From: an uncultured Eubacteriales bacterium
GTDB taxonomy: Bacteria; Bacillota; Clostridia; Christensenellales; Aristaeellaceae
Assembly: GCA_902790495.1 (NCBI GenBank)
Contig: CADASK010000009.1
Coordinates: 1-38,678, forward strand
Reading direction: 5' to 3'
Length of the DNA: 38,678 nucleotides
The translations under genes were made by a program, and so were the position numbers. Under the pieces are notes generated by a model. The model made no database searches. It was not told the DNA's origin and was given only the letters and a program-made list of their open reading frames with translations. Shown one piece after another: positions 1-8,239 of this stretch. Numbering within the stretch: position 1 is the stretch's first letter; each line of letters begins with the position of its first letter.

Positions 1-610
1 GCCCGCGCTCCTTCTGCAGCTTGCTCATCAGGTTGAGCACCTGGGCGCGGATGGACACGTCCAGGGCGGAGATGGGCTCGTCGGCGATGATGAACTCGGG
101 GTTCATCACCAGCGCGCGGGCGATGCCGATGCGCTGCCGCTGGCCGCCGGAGAACTCGTGCGGGAAGCGGGTGGCGAACTCCGGCAGCAGGCCCACCGCG
201 TTGAGAGCGGCGTCCACGCGCTCGCGGATTTCCGCCCGGCTCAGGCCGCGGCCCAGAAGCCCCTCGGAGACGATATAATCGATCTTGGCGCGCTCGTTCA
301 GGCTGGCCATGGGGTCCTGGAAGATCATCTGAATCTTGTTGGTGATCTCCCGGTCCAGCTGGCGCGGGATACGCCCGGTGATCTCCTGGCCGTGGAAGCG
401 GATGGAGCCGCTGGACGTGGGGTAGACGCGGATGATGGCGCGGCCGATGGTGGTTTTGCCGCTGCCGCTCTCGCCGACGATGCCAAAGGTTTCCCCCTTG
501 AAGATGTCGAAGGAAACGCCCTTGACCGCCTTGAAGGGATGGCGGCGGGAGCCGAAGGTGACCTCCAGGTTGCGCACCGAAAGGATGACGTCGCGGTTTT
601 CACCGGCCAT
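1..610 (-). CDS. oppF: Oligopeptide/dipeptide ABC transporter ATP-binding protein, OppF/DppF type (3' end outside window)
   Basis: This is the second ATPase of the peptide importer and would power uptake on the cytoplasmic face. The visible 203 residues start at ATG 610-608 and show Walker [10 protein letters not shown]-loop [10 protein letters not shown], signature FSGGQRQR and Walker B FIIADEP followed by SALD. The C-terminal part lies beyond position 1. The start overlaps the last 11 bases of oppD, which fits translational coupling. The order A-B-C-D-F is the usual one for this family. The choice of oppF rather than dppF is by operon position only; substrate cannot be told from the ATPase. 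Confidence 0.93.
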   Translation of the reverse strand, partial: MAGENRDVILSVRNLEVTFGSRRHPFKAVKGVSFDIFKGETFGIVGESGSGKTTIGRAIIRVYPTSSGSIRFHGQEITGRIPRQLDREITNKIQMIFQDPMASLNERAKIDYIVSEGLLGRGLSRAEIRERVDAALNAVGLLPEFATRFPHEFSGGQRQRIGIARALVMNPEFIIADEPISALDVSIRAQVLNLMSKLQKERG

Positions 611-1703
611 GGCGCACACCTCCCAGCTCCCTCAGCTTGGCGATGACCGCCGGCGGCTCCAGCTTGGGCGCGCGGGGATCCAGCAGCCAGGTGCGCGCCT
701 TGTGCGTGGGGGAGATCTCGAAATAGGGCGGCTGCTCCAGCTTGTCGATGACCAGCGCCTGGGGATTGCGCGGGGCAAAGGCGTCGCCCTGCACCTCCTT
801 GAAGAGGTTCGGCGGCGTGCCGCGGATGGCGTAGAGATCCTCGCCGCGCTGGCCCAGCTGCGGGAGGGAGCTCAGCAGCGCCCAGGTGTAGGGGTGCTTG
901 GGCTCGTAGAAGATCTCGTCCACCAGGCCCAGCTCCACGATGTCGCCCGCGTACATCACGGCCACGCGGTCGGCGATGTTCGCCACCACGCCCAGGTCGT
1001 GGGTGATGAAGATGATCGTCAGGTGGTACTTCTCCTTCAGCTCGCGCAGCAGGGTCAGCACCTGGGCCTGGATGGTCACGTCCAGGGCCGTGGTGGGCTC
1101 GTCACAGATGAGGATGCGCGGCTGGCACGCGATGGCGATGGCGATCACCACGCGCTGGCGCATGCCGCCGGAGAGCTCGTGGGGGTACTGCTTGTAGCGC
1201 CGGGCAGGGTCGTCGATGCGCACGTCCTGCAGGATGCGCAGGGTCTCCTCCTTCGCCATGCGCCCGGTCATGCCGTGGTGCAGGCGCAGGGCCTCGCTGA
1301 TCTGCCAGCCGATGGTCTTCAGCGGGTTCAGGCTGGTCATGGGATCCTGGGGGATCATGCAGATCTCGCTGCCGCGGATGCGCAGCCACTCGTCCTTGCG
1401 CCTGAAGGCCGCCAGGTCGACGTAAGGGCCGTTCTCGTCCTCGCCGGCGCAGGTGCCGTAATTGCGCATCTTGTCGCCCATGCCGTAGTAGCGGATGGAG
1501 CCCTCGGGGATGAAGCCGTTCTGGTCCAGCAGGCCGATGAAGTTCTTGTTCAGCACGGACTTGCCGCTGCCGCTCTCGCCCACGATGGCGAGGGATTCGC
1601 CGTCCAGCACGTCCAGGTCGATGCCGCGCAGGGCGTGCAGCTCGCGGCCGCGCAGGGTGAATTTCACATGCAGGTTTCTGACGGAAAGGATGGGCTTGCT
1701 CAT
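600..1703 (-). CDS. oppD: Oligopeptide/dipeptide ABC transporter ATP-binding protein, OppD/DppD type
   Basis: A 367-residue ATPase of the peptide importer. Walker A GESGSGKS lies at about 42-49, the Q-loop in [12 protein letters not shown] near 116-127, signature LSGGMRQR at 177-184 and Walker B ILICDEPT at 197-204. The C-terminal tail, including [13 protein letters not shown], is the oligopeptide-transporter C-terminal extension typical of OppD/OppF. Between Walker A and the Q-loop it carries a slightly long, acidic segment (about residues 75-100, GEDENGPYV) compared with E. coli OppD. The start lies 16 bases after the oppC stop and the 3' end overlaps oppF. Peptide substrate specificity is not predictable here. 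Confidence 0.95.
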   Translation of the reverse strand: MSKPILSVRNLHVKFTLRGRELHALRGIDLDVLDGESLAIVGESGSGKSVLNKNFIGLLDQNGFIPEGSIRYYGMGDKMRNYGTCAGEDENGPYVDLAAFRRKDEWLRIRGSEICMIPQDPMTSLNPLKTIGWQISEALRLHHGMTGRMAKEETLRILQDVRIDDPARRYKQYPHELSGGMRQRVVIAIAIACQPRILICDEPTTALDVTIQAQVLTLLRELKEKYHLTIIFITHDLGVVANIADRVAVMYAGDIVELGLVDEIFYEPKHPYTWALLSSLPQLGQRGEDLYAIRGTPPNLFKEVQGDAFAPRNPQALVIDKLEQPPYFEISPTHKARTWLLDPRAPKLEPPAVIAKLRELGGVRHGR

Positions 1704-1719
1704 GCGTACACTCCTTTCC

Positions 1720-2733
1720 TCACAGGTGGTTCTTGGGATCGGCGGCGTCGGAGAAGGCGTTGCCGATCATGTAGAAGGAGACGGTGACGATGGAGAGGAT
1801 CAGGGTCGGATAGATCAGCTGATAGCGCTTGGAGGGCGAGGCCAGCAGCTTGCGCCCCTCGGTGATCAGCTTGCCTAGGCTGGGAATATCCGCCGGGAGA
1901 CCAAGGCCGATGTAGGTGATGAAGACCTCCGAGCCGATGGCGCCCGGGATCGACAGCGCCATGCGCAGCATGATGACGGAGACCAGGTAGGGCAGGAGGT
2001 TGCGCACGATGATGCGCCAGGTGGAGGTGCCCAGGCAGCGGGAGGCCACGTTGTAGTCGCGGTCGCGAATGATGAGCACCTGGTTGCGCACGAAGCGCGC
2101 CATGCCGATCCAGCCCGTGACGCACATTGCGAAGATCAGCGTGGACATGGCCGGGCGCAGGATGAAGGAGATCAGGATCAGCACGATGGTGGTGGGGATG
2201 TTGTCCAGCACGTTGTAGATCTCGGTGAAGAAGAAATCCAGCTTGCGCACATAGCCCCACAGCACGCCCATCACGATGCCGACGAAGGCCTCGATGAGGG
2301 CGACCATCACGCCGATGAAGAGGGAGTTGCGGGTGCCGGCCCAGAGCCTGGCCCAAAGATCCTGGCCGATGGCGTTGGTGCCCAGCCAGTGCACGCTGTC
2401 GGGCCGGGAATTCTTCAGGGGCTTGGACTGGCCGGTGGCGGTCACCTCGAAGGAGGCCGCGTTGGGGTCGAACTGCCCCGGCAGATGGGGCTGGATGAAA
2501 GTGAACAGCACGATGATGACCAGCAGGATCAGCAGGAACATCGCGACCCTGTTCCGGCGGAAGGCGCGCAGGGTGGAGCCCCAGTAGGAGTAGCTGCCCG
2601 CGCCGGTGCGCTCGGTCTCGGCTTCGTCGAAGGGCGCGATGGAGAACAGCTCCTCCTGGGAAAGCTGCTGCTTGAGGGCGTCCGTGACATTCTGCTCGAG
2701 CCTGTCAACCTGGGGATGTTTGAGGACGGACAT
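1720..2733 (-). CDS. oppC: Oligopeptide/dipeptide ABC transporter permease, OppC/DppC type
   Basis: A 337-residue inner-membrane permease. A cytoplasmic N-terminal stretch of about 80 residues precedes a first membrane segment (VAMFLLILLVIIVLFTFI). The usual OppC signature of DSVHWLGTNAIGQDLWARLWAGTRNSL (seen in pieces) follows, then the BPD_transp_1 helices and an EAA-like loop near GTSTWRIIVRNLLP. The start is ATG 2733-2731, chosen because it overlaps the oppB stop as TGATG; a longer open frame upstream is out-of-frame oppB coding sequence. It pairs with OppB to form the channel. Confidence 0.95.
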   Translation of the reverse strand: MSVLKHPQVDRLEQNVTDALKQQLSQEELFSIAPFDEAETERTGAGSYSYWGSTLRAFRRNRVAMFLLILLVIIVLFTFIQPHLPGQFDPNAASFEVTATGQSKPLKNSRPDSVHWLGTNAIGQDLWARLWAGTRNSLFIGVMVALIEAFVGIVMGVLWGYVRKLDFFFTEIYNVLDNIPTTIVLILISFILRPAMSTLIFAMCVTGWIGMARFVRNQVLIIRDRDYNVASRCLGTSTWRIIVRNLLPYLVSVIMLRMALSIPGAIGSEVFITYIGLGLPADIPSLGKLITEGRKLLASPSKRYQLIYPTLILSIVTVSFYMIGNAFSDAADPKNHL

Positions 2734-3689
2734 CAGCGCTCGCCTCCCTTCTTGGCCAGGCTGATCCGGGGATCCATGAACACCATCAGCAGATCGCCCA
2801 GCAGCAGGCCGATGATGCCGACCGTGGCGAAGAGCAGCACGATGGCTTGCACCATGGCGTTGTCCTGGCGCTTGACCACGTCCACCAGCAGGCCGCCCAT
2901 GCCGGGGATGGAGTAGAGGGATTCCACGTAGATGGAGCCGATGACCGTGTTGAGGAAGGAGGTCGGAATGTACTGCACCATGGGCACAAAGGCGTTCTTG
3001 AACACGTGCAGGAACATGATGCGCGTCTCGCTGGCGCCCTTGATGCGCGCGAGGGTCACGTAGTCCTTCATGCTCTCGTCCACCATGTAGCGCCGCAGCC
3101 ACATGGCGTAGTAGGTCATGTTGCCCAGGGACATGCTCAGCACGGGCAGGATCCAGTAGACCGGGTTGTGCAAATCGGCCTCGGAGAACATGGTCATGCC
3201 GATGCCCAGGGCGCTGGTGCCGTAGAACTGCAGGAAGAGGTAATACACGGCGGCGGGCACGGCCTCGATCAGCACGATGATGGCCGTGCCCAGGTGGTCC
3301 AGGAACCGGCCCTTGTACTTTGCCATCACCAGGCCCATGGGCAGGCCGAGCACGAGGGACACCAGCAGGGACAGGGTGCCCAGGCGCACGGAGACGGGGA
3401 TCTTGGGCGCGAGAATCTCCGCCACCGGCACGCCGGCGCGGTAGATGCGCGAGGTACCCAGGTCGCCGTGCAGCACCAGGTTCTTGAAGAAATCGAACAG
3501 CTGCACAAAGATCGGCCGGTCCAGGCCCATCTCATGCAGGCCGTTCTGGATCTGCGCCTCGTTGAGCTTCTCAAAATTCTGGAAATAGCCGTCGATGGGC
3601 ATCTGCCGCACGAGGATAAAGACGATGGACAGAATGATGATCAGCGTGATGAAGGAGCGCAGAAAGCGTTTGACAAGGTAAGATGCCAA
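2733..3689 (-). CDS. oppB: Oligopeptide/dipeptide ABC transporter permease, OppB/DppB type
   Basis: A 318-residue inner-membrane permease. It begins with the family's membrane segment SYLVKRFLRSFITLIIILSI, followed by a periplasmic loop containing GDLGTSRIYRAGVPV and the BPD_transp_1 helices with an EAA-type loop (ARIKGASETRIMFLHVFKNA). The proposed start is TTG 3689-3687, because a GAAGAGG ribosome site sits about 5 bases upstream and translation from there matches the family N-terminus. The open frame continues upstream to 3848 but that part is Arg/Pro-rich and unlike any OppB. The gene is separated from oppA by a 226-base hairpin-rich gap and overlaps oppC by one base. Confidence 0.93.
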   Translation of the reverse strand: MASYLVKRFLRSFITLIIILSIVFILVRQMPIDGYFQNFEKLNEAQIQNGLHEMGLDRPIFVQLFDFFKNLVLHGDLGTSRIYRAGVPVAEILAPKIPVSVRLGTLSLLVSLVLGLPMGLVMAKYKGRFLDHLGTAIIVLIEAVPAAVYYLFLQFYGTSALGIGMTMFSEADLHNPVYWILPVLSMSLGNMTYYAMWLRRYMVDESMKDYVTLARIKGASETRIMFLHVFKNAFVPMVQYIPTSFLNTVIGSIYVESLYSIPGMGGLLVDVVKRQDNAMVQAIVLLFATVGIIGLLLGDLLMVFMDPRISLAKKGGER

Positions 3690-3915
3690 GGAGCCTCTTC
3701 CTCTCTGTGTGGGATGAAGGATACCGTGGATGGCGCAGGGCCGTGCGCGGCCGTGCAACCTCAGCTGGAGCCGGCTGAGGGCCGGTGCCAATTGAGATGG
3801 CGCGGAGGAGCGCCGGATCGGGGAGCGGCGCTTCAAATAAACACGCATGGGGGAAACCCTGCCTGCGCAGAGTTTCCCCCGGAAAAATGGAGTCTTGAAG
3901 CGGCGGGAGGTGGGC
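3690..3915 (-). promoter_or_regulatory. Hairpin-rich oppA-oppB intercistronic region
   Basis: The gap holds at least three inverted repeats: 3849-3857 with 3872-3880 (GGGGGAAAC/GTTTCCCCC, 9 bp, nearest the oppA stop), 3810-3815 with 3826-3831 (GCGCCG/CGGCGC) and 3759-3765 with 3774-3780 (CCTCAGC/GCTGAGG). None is followed by a U-run on the minus strand, so they are not classic terminators. Stem-loops after the binding-protein gene commonly protect its mRNA and raise its level over the permeases; that role here is inferred. Confidence 0.6.
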
Positions 3916-5757
3916 TTACAGACCCATCGCCTCGCGCCAGGCCTCGGCGGCCGCCTCGCTCTCGGCGGTGGTCACGAAGCTCTCGTTCAGGTGCTGATAC
4001 TTCCAGCGGATGTTGGTCACACCGAACACGGCGTACTCGCCCTCGTAGACGTTCAGCTTGGTGATCTGATAGTCGGAGGTGCTCACCATGTAGGGGATCA
4101 CGATGGCGTTGTTGATCAGCATCGCCTCGGCGGCGGCAAACTTGTTGTAGCGGTCGGCGGTGTCGGTCACGGAAGCCTTGGCCTCGGCCACGGCGGCATA
4201 GTAGGCGTTCAGGACTTCCTTGGTCTCGGCATAGTCGGTGTCGAGCATCATGTCCATCTTGTTGTAGCTGTTGCCGGTGTGCTTGCCGGTGTCCGCGTCC
4301 AGCTTCTCCACGAAGGGATCGGTCCAGGTCTCGGGATCGGCATAGTCAGCGCCCCAGTTGCAGCGCATCAGGCTGTACTTGCCGGCGCGGCGGGTGGCGG
4401 AGAGGAAGTTCTCGGAGGGGCCGGCATAGAGCACGACGTTGATGTAGTCGGTGCCCAGCACGCTCTCCAGCTGCTGCTTGACCAGCTGGCACTCGCTCTC
4501 CCAGTCGCTCATGTCGGAGCGGTAGGTCAGCACCACCTGCACCGGGAACTTGCAGCCGGCCTCGGTCAGCTCGGCCACGGCGGCCTCCTTGTAGGCCAGG
4601 GCCTTCTCGGTGTTGAAGTAGTTCTCAGACACGCCGGCGAAGGCGGGCAGGGCGGAGAAGTCGGTGCCGTCCACGGAGACGAAGGTCGCGGGGGTCACGG
4701 TGCTCTGCAGCACGGACTCGGGATCGTCGGGGTCGATGGCGTACAGGGAGAACACGCGGTCGAACGCGCTCATGATGGAGTGGCGGAAGTTCGCGTTGTT
4801 CACGGCGATCAGCCAGTTGGCGGGGTCATACTCAGCCTCGTACTGGGGATCAAAGTTGAAGCAATAGAAGTAGCTGTAGTCCACGGAGGGGCGGTCCTTG
4901 GTCACGAAATCGTACATGTCCTTGTAGTCATCCACGATGTCGTTGCTCAGGGAAGCGCTGTCGATCTCGCCGCGCAGGGCCATCTCGGGGGAGATGGTGG
5001 CGGACTCGCTGTTGTAGCTCTGCACGATCTTGTCGATGTAGACGTGCTCGGCGTCCCAGTTGTTCACATTCTTCACGAAGACGTGCTGGCTCTGGGGCAC
5101 GAAGCTCTGCAGGATGAACGCGCCGTTGTAGAGCATGGTGTCGGCGGAGGTGGCGGTGCCGAAGTCAGCGCCCATCTTCGCCAGGAACTCGCCGTTGGCG
5201 GGCATGAAGCAGCCGTAGGTCAGGCAGGAGAGGAAGTAAGGCACGGGGGACTCGCAGGTGTATTCCACCGTGTACTTGTCCACAGTCTTCACGCCGACCT
5301 CGTTGAAGTCGGTGACCTCGCCGCCGTAATAAGCGCTGGCGTTGACGATCTTGGCGGTCTCGACCGCGTACTCCACGCCGGAGTCGTTGGCGGCGGTCAG
5401 CACCCACTTCAGGCCGTCCACGAAGTCCTGGGCCACAACCTCGGCGTACTCTTCGCCGGCGCTGGTGTACCACTTCTGGCCCTCGCGGAGCTTGAAGGTC
5501 CACACGGTGGCGTCGTCGTTGACCGTCCAGCTCTCGGCCAGGCCGGGGATGACGTTGCCGTAGCTGTCGTATTCCACCAGCGTGTCGATCACGTTGGCGC
5601 CGACGGTCTGCTCCCACTGGGCGCCGGCGGTCAGATAATTCAGGGTAGACATCTCACTGGCGTAGAGCGTGGTGTAGACCGCTTCGCCGTCAGCCATGGC
5701 GGGCAGGCAGCCCATCAGCATGGTCAGACACAGCAGTGCAGCAAACACTTTCTTCAT
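3916..5757 (-). CDS. oppA: Peptide ABC transporter substrate-binding protein, OppA/DppA family (SBP family 5)
   Basis: A 613-residue extracellular binding protein that delivers peptides to OppBC. The N-terminus is an export signal (MKKVFAALLCLTMLMGC); the LMGC stretch could be a lipobox giving a membrane-anchored lipoprotein, although AMA-DG a few residues on could be a signal peptidase I site. The mature part has the SBP_bac_5 pattern: LAESWTVNDDATVWTFKLRE near residue 75, DFVDGLKW after it, then repeated lobes with many aromatic residues. The start ATG has an AGGAGG site 8 bases upstream and a consensus promoter behind it. First gene of the operon. Oligopeptide versus dipeptide preference is not resolved. 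Confidence 0.95.
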   Translation of the reverse strand: MKKVFAALLCLTMLMGCLPAMADGEAVYTTLYASEMSTLNYLTAGAQWEQTVGANVIDTLVEYDSYGNVIPGLAESWTVNDDATVWTFKLREGQKWYTSAGEEYAEVVAQDFVDGLKWVLTAANDSGVEYAVETAKIVNASAYYGGEVTDFNEVGVKTVDKYTVEYTCESPVPYFLSCLTYGCFMPANGEFLAKMGADFGTATSADTMLYNGAFILQSFVPQSQHVFVKNVNNWDAEHVYIDKIVQSYNSESATISPEMALRGEIDSASLSNDIVDDYKDMYDFVTKDRPSVDYSYFYCFNFDPQYEAEYDPANWLIAVNNANFRHSIMSAFDRVFSLYAIDPDDPESVLQSTVTPATFVSVDGTDFSALPAFAGVSENYFNTEKALAYKEAAVAELTEAGCKFPVQVVLTYRSDMSDWESECQLVKQQLESVLGTDYINVVLYAGPSENFLSATRRAGKYSLMRCNWGADYADPETWTDPFVEKLDADTGKHTGNSYNKMDMMLDTDYAETKEVLNAYYAAVAEAKASVTDTADRYNKFAAAEAMLINNAIVIPYMVSTSDYQITKLNVYEGEYAVFGVTNIRWKYQHLNESFVTTAESEAAAEAWREAMGL

Positions 5758-5817
5758 CTTGAAGTCCTCCTCATTCTCTTTTTTGTGAGCGGGCTCGCAC
5801 CCGTCTCAGGCTTCATT

Positions 5818-5846
5818 AGCATACAGGAAGGAAGCAGGTTTGTCAA
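5818..5846 (-). promoter_or_regulatory. Sigma-A type promoter of the opp operon
   Basis: On the minus strand TTGACA (5846-5841) is followed after exactly 17 bases by TATGCT (5823-5818), about 60 bases before the oppA start. Just upstream, 5845-5861 reads on the minus strand AATGCATTCTTTGCATT, a perfect 6-bp inverted repeat around TTCTT that touches the -35 box and could be an operator. Promoter consensus is seen directly; regulator binding is inferred. Confidence 0.8.
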
Positions 5847-5932
5847 TGCAAAGAATGCATTTTCAATGTTTTGGCTTGCATTCGATGATTTGCCAGAATC
5901 AGGGTTTAATAGATTTGTAACAATTATGACGC

Positions 5933-5970
5933 AAAAATTCTGCAAGTTCCGGTGTGAAAACTTGCAGAAT
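5933..5970 (-). terminator. Intrinsic terminator after the secreted-protein gene
   Basis: Perfect 12-bp inverted repeat, 5937-5948 (ATTCTGCAAGTT) with 5959-5970 (AACTTGCAGAAT), loop of 10, with a run of five T on the minus strand at the 3' side (5937-5933). It ends the transcript of the gene at 5992-6831 and insulates it from the opp promoter just downstream. Confidence 0.85.
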
Positions 5971-5991
5971 GCGCTAATTCAGTGAGGGCTG

Positions 5992-6831
5992 TCAGCCGTT
6001 GCCGGCCAGGTTGGATTCAAAGTGCACATCCTCCACGACGCCCGTGTCCAGGCGGATGAGCACATGGTAGCCGCCGTCCATGGGGGTGTACTCGTCGCTG
6101 CCCTGCCAGAGCCAGTAGTGCAGCCCCAGCTTGGGCACGCCGTCCTCCATGCGATAGCCGCCGTTGTTCATGACCTCGTCGTCCTGCCACTCGATCAGCG
6201 TCATCTGGTCCTCGTTCAGGCCGTAGACCTCGCGGATGGCCGCGCGGGCGGTGGCCTCGGCGTCCTCCAGGGAGACCTTCGCCAAAGCCTGGGCCTCGTC
6301 GGCGCCGGAGACCGTCTCGGTGTCGTCGCCCTCGGGGGCCTCCTCCTCGTAGGGAAGACCCATCACGGTGAGGGGCTTTTCGCCGGCCGCGTCCATGATC
6401 TCCCGGGCGCGCAGCCACTCGTCGGAATAGTCGTGGGCCGTGCCGACCTTCTCCATCATGGCGGTCAGCTGGCGGCTGTCCCAGACGCTGCTGCCGTAGG
6501 TGCCGTCGTTCGGCTTGCCGTCATGGCTCCAGGTCACCTTGGCCTGGCCGCCGCTGACGGTGGCCGTGTAGACGCCCAGGGCGGTGATGAACACGTCGTC
6601 GCCCGTCCAGGTGACGCGCCACGCGCCGTTTTCCGCCGGGGCGACGGTGCGGCAGAAGTAGACCAGCATCTCGGGGGTGATGCCGTAGGACGCCTCCAGG
6701 GCCTTCGCGGCGATCCGCACGGCCTGGAAGGCTTCAGCGTAGACCGGCGTGACCGCCTCGGCGGAAGCGGCGAGGGGCAGCGCCAGGGTCAGGAGAAGAA
6801 GAGAAAGGATCAAAGCAGTGATTCTGCGCAT
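5992..6831 (-). CDS. Secreted protein of unknown function with PepSY-like C-terminal half
   Basis: A 279-residue protein not recognised as a named family. Residues 1-25 (MRRITALILSLLLLTLALPL then AASAEA) are a clear signal peptide with an ASA cleavage site. The rest is hydrophilic and tryptophan-rich. The segment SLEDAEATARAAIREVYGL and the final strand pattern resemble PepSY-type repeats found in secreted Firmicutes proteins; this is a weak resemblance. The start ATG 6831-6829 is chosen because GGAGGT lies 5 bases upstream and it gives the signal peptide directly; an upstream in-frame start adds an unlikely 15 residues. It is transcribed alone, between a radical SAM gene upstream and a strong terminator downstream. 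Confidence 0.8.
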   Translation of the reverse strand: MRRITALILSLLLLTLALPLAASAEAVTPVYAEAFQAVRIAAKALEASYGITPEMLVYFCRTVAPAENGAWRVTWTGDDVFITALGVYTATVSGGQAKVTWSHDGKPNDGTYGSSVWDSRQLTAMMEKVGTAHDYSDEWLRAREIMDAAGEKPLTVMGLPYEEEAPEGDDTETVSGADEAQALAKVSLEDAEATARAAIREVYGLNEDQMTLIEWQDDEVMNNGGYRMEDGVPKLGLHYWLWQGSDEYTPMDGGYHVLIRLDTGVVEDVHFESNLAGNG

Positions 6832-6919
6832 GGGGCACCTCCTTACAAAGCACGCAGGCAAGGGCCTGTCTGCCAAGAAAACGATGGCCGGGGCCGCTTT
6901 CTTCCCGCGGGACGTTTTT

Positions 6920-8044
6920 TCACCAGACCGGGTCGGTGGGACGGTAGCCCTTGGGCAGCGGCTCCTCCTCGGCGAAGACGACCTCCGGGTCGCTCAGGGC
7001 CGGCAGGAAGGCCTCCACCGGGATTTCGGGGAACTCCAGCCCGTAGGAGGACGCGCCAAACCAGCCGCCCTCCACGGCGCGCAGATGCAGGTCGCGGGCG
7101 AACTTGGTCATGTTGGAGCAGTCCTGCACGCACACGGGCCAGCCCTCGCGGTCGGCGATGGCCATCATCCGCAGGGTCAGTTCCCGGCTGATCATCGGGG
7201 AGATGTAGCCGCCCCGGCAGCAGTAGAGACTCTCGTCGGCATAGTTCTGCAGATTGTTTTCGTTCAGGTGCAGCTCGGCGAAATTGATGAACTCGATGCC
7301 CGTGCCGAGGATCGCGTCCTTCTTTTCCAGGAAGGCGTCGAACAGCTCCCGGGTCATGGGCGTCTCGATGCCCACGTGGGGCAGGAGCTTCGCCGCCAGG
7401 GCGATATTGGCGATGACTTTGTCGGAGCAGTCGGTGGCGCCGAGGTTGAAACGCAGTTCATCCAGACCGGAGTCTGCCAGCGCGCGCAGGTTTTCCTCGG
7501 TGCAGAGGGTGCCGTTGGTGTACATGTGCTGCCACACGCCCTCCTGGTGGAAACGGCGGATGACGGGGTAGTACAGCTCGATCTCCATGAAGGGCTCCAG
7601 GTACACGTAGCACACACCGCTGGGCTTCTTGTCCACGGAGAAGAGCAGGTCGAGGTCGCGGTCGTAGAAGCGGGTGCCGCCGATCTCCCAAAGCCCCTCG
7701 CCGACGGGCTCCTGGCTATGCAGCTGGCCGAAGTCGTAGCAGAAGGGGCAGCGCAGGTTGCACTTGTTGGTGCGGCGGATGGCGCCCAGCCCCGTGCCGA
7801 ACAGGCAGGACTTGCAGCCGCGCGGGAATTTCTTCTCGTCCCCGACGAAGGCGGTGCGCCCCGCGAGGGTTTTCAGACCGGGAATCTGCGCGGCGAGGGC
7901 GTCTCGGCGGGCCTCGGCGGCGCTCTCCAGCTGGGCCAGCACCGCCCAGACGATCTCCTGCTGGCGGGGCGTGAGGGGCTGATCCTCCGGCAGGGAGGAC
8001 AGCAGGGTGAACCACTGCAGGGCTTCGGCTTTGGATATCTTCAT
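6920..8044 (-). CDS. Radical SAM protein of the pyruvate-formate-lyase-activase-related (COG2108-like) type
   Basis: A 374-residue cytoplasmic radical SAM enzyme. CNLRCPFC (C95, C99, C102) is the CX3CX2C motif binding the SAM-ligated 4Fe-4S cluster. A CKSC pair (C77, C80) lies shortly before it, and Cys pairs further on (YCCRGG near 290, CVQDCSN near 320) may hold another metal site. The order CxxC, radical SAM core, then a C-terminal extension resembles the uncharacterised COG2108 group; this assignment is from memory of the motif pattern. No substrate protein or peptide gene lies next to it. The start ATG has AAGGAAG upstream and a good promoter at 8098-8126. Its reaction is unknown. Confidence 0.8.
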   Translation of the reverse strand: MKISKAEALQWFTLLSSLPEDQPLTPRQQEIVWAVLAQLESAAEARRDALAAQIPGLKTLAGRTAFVGDEKKFPRGCKSCLFGTGLGAIRRTNKCNLRCPFCYDFGQLHSQEPVGEGLWEIGGTRFYDRDLDLLFSVDKKPSGVCYVYLEPFMEIELYYPVIRRFHQEGVWQHMYTNGTLCTEENLRALADSGLDELRFNLGATDCSDKVIANIALAAKLLPHVGIETPMTRELFDAFLEKKDAILGTGIEFINFAELHLNENNLQNYADESLYCCRGGYISPMISRELTLRMMAIADREGWPVCVQDCSNMTKFARDLHLRAVEGGWFGASSYGLEFPEIPVEAFLPALSDPEVVFAEEEPLPKGYRPTDPVW

Positions 8045-8097
8045 GGCTGCTTCCTTTTTCTTATTATCAGGATGAGCCGCGCGCGGCGGCTGGTCTC

Positions 8098-8126
8098 ATT
8101 GTACCATAGGCCGGGGGCGAAAACAA
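8098..8126 (-). promoter_or_regulatory. Promoter of the radical SAM gene
   Basis: Minus strand TTGTTT (8126-8121), 17-base spacer, TACAAT (8103-8098), with TGG directly before the -10 box (extended -10). It lies about 55 bases upstream of the ATG at 8044 and faces away from the recD2 promoter. Confidence 0.7.
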
Positions 8127-8195
8127 GCGCGTGGCGGACAGCGGAAAAAGATGAGCGAACAGCATGCCGCGGCGCTTTTCGCGGGCGAAGATTTA

Positions 8196-8204
8196 TGCTA
8201 TACT
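8196..8204 (+). promoter_or_regulatory. Extended -10 promoter element for recD2 operon
   Basis: TGCTATACT, a full extended -10 (TGn plus TATACT at 8199-8204), lies 36 bases before the recD2 TTG start. No convincing -35 box was found at 17 bases upstream, which is common for extended -10 promoters. Confidence 0.6.
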
Positions 8205-8239
8205 ACCGTTGTTATGCAGCGGAGAAGGGAGGCAGCGGA

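Noticed and set aside
432-1787. 451-residue plus-strand open frame opposite oppD
   Set aside because: Shadow of the ATPase gene, without motifs.
3847-5985. 712-residue open frame opposite oppA
   Set aside because: Val/Gly/His-rich shadow of a well supported OppA; no ribosome site or motif.
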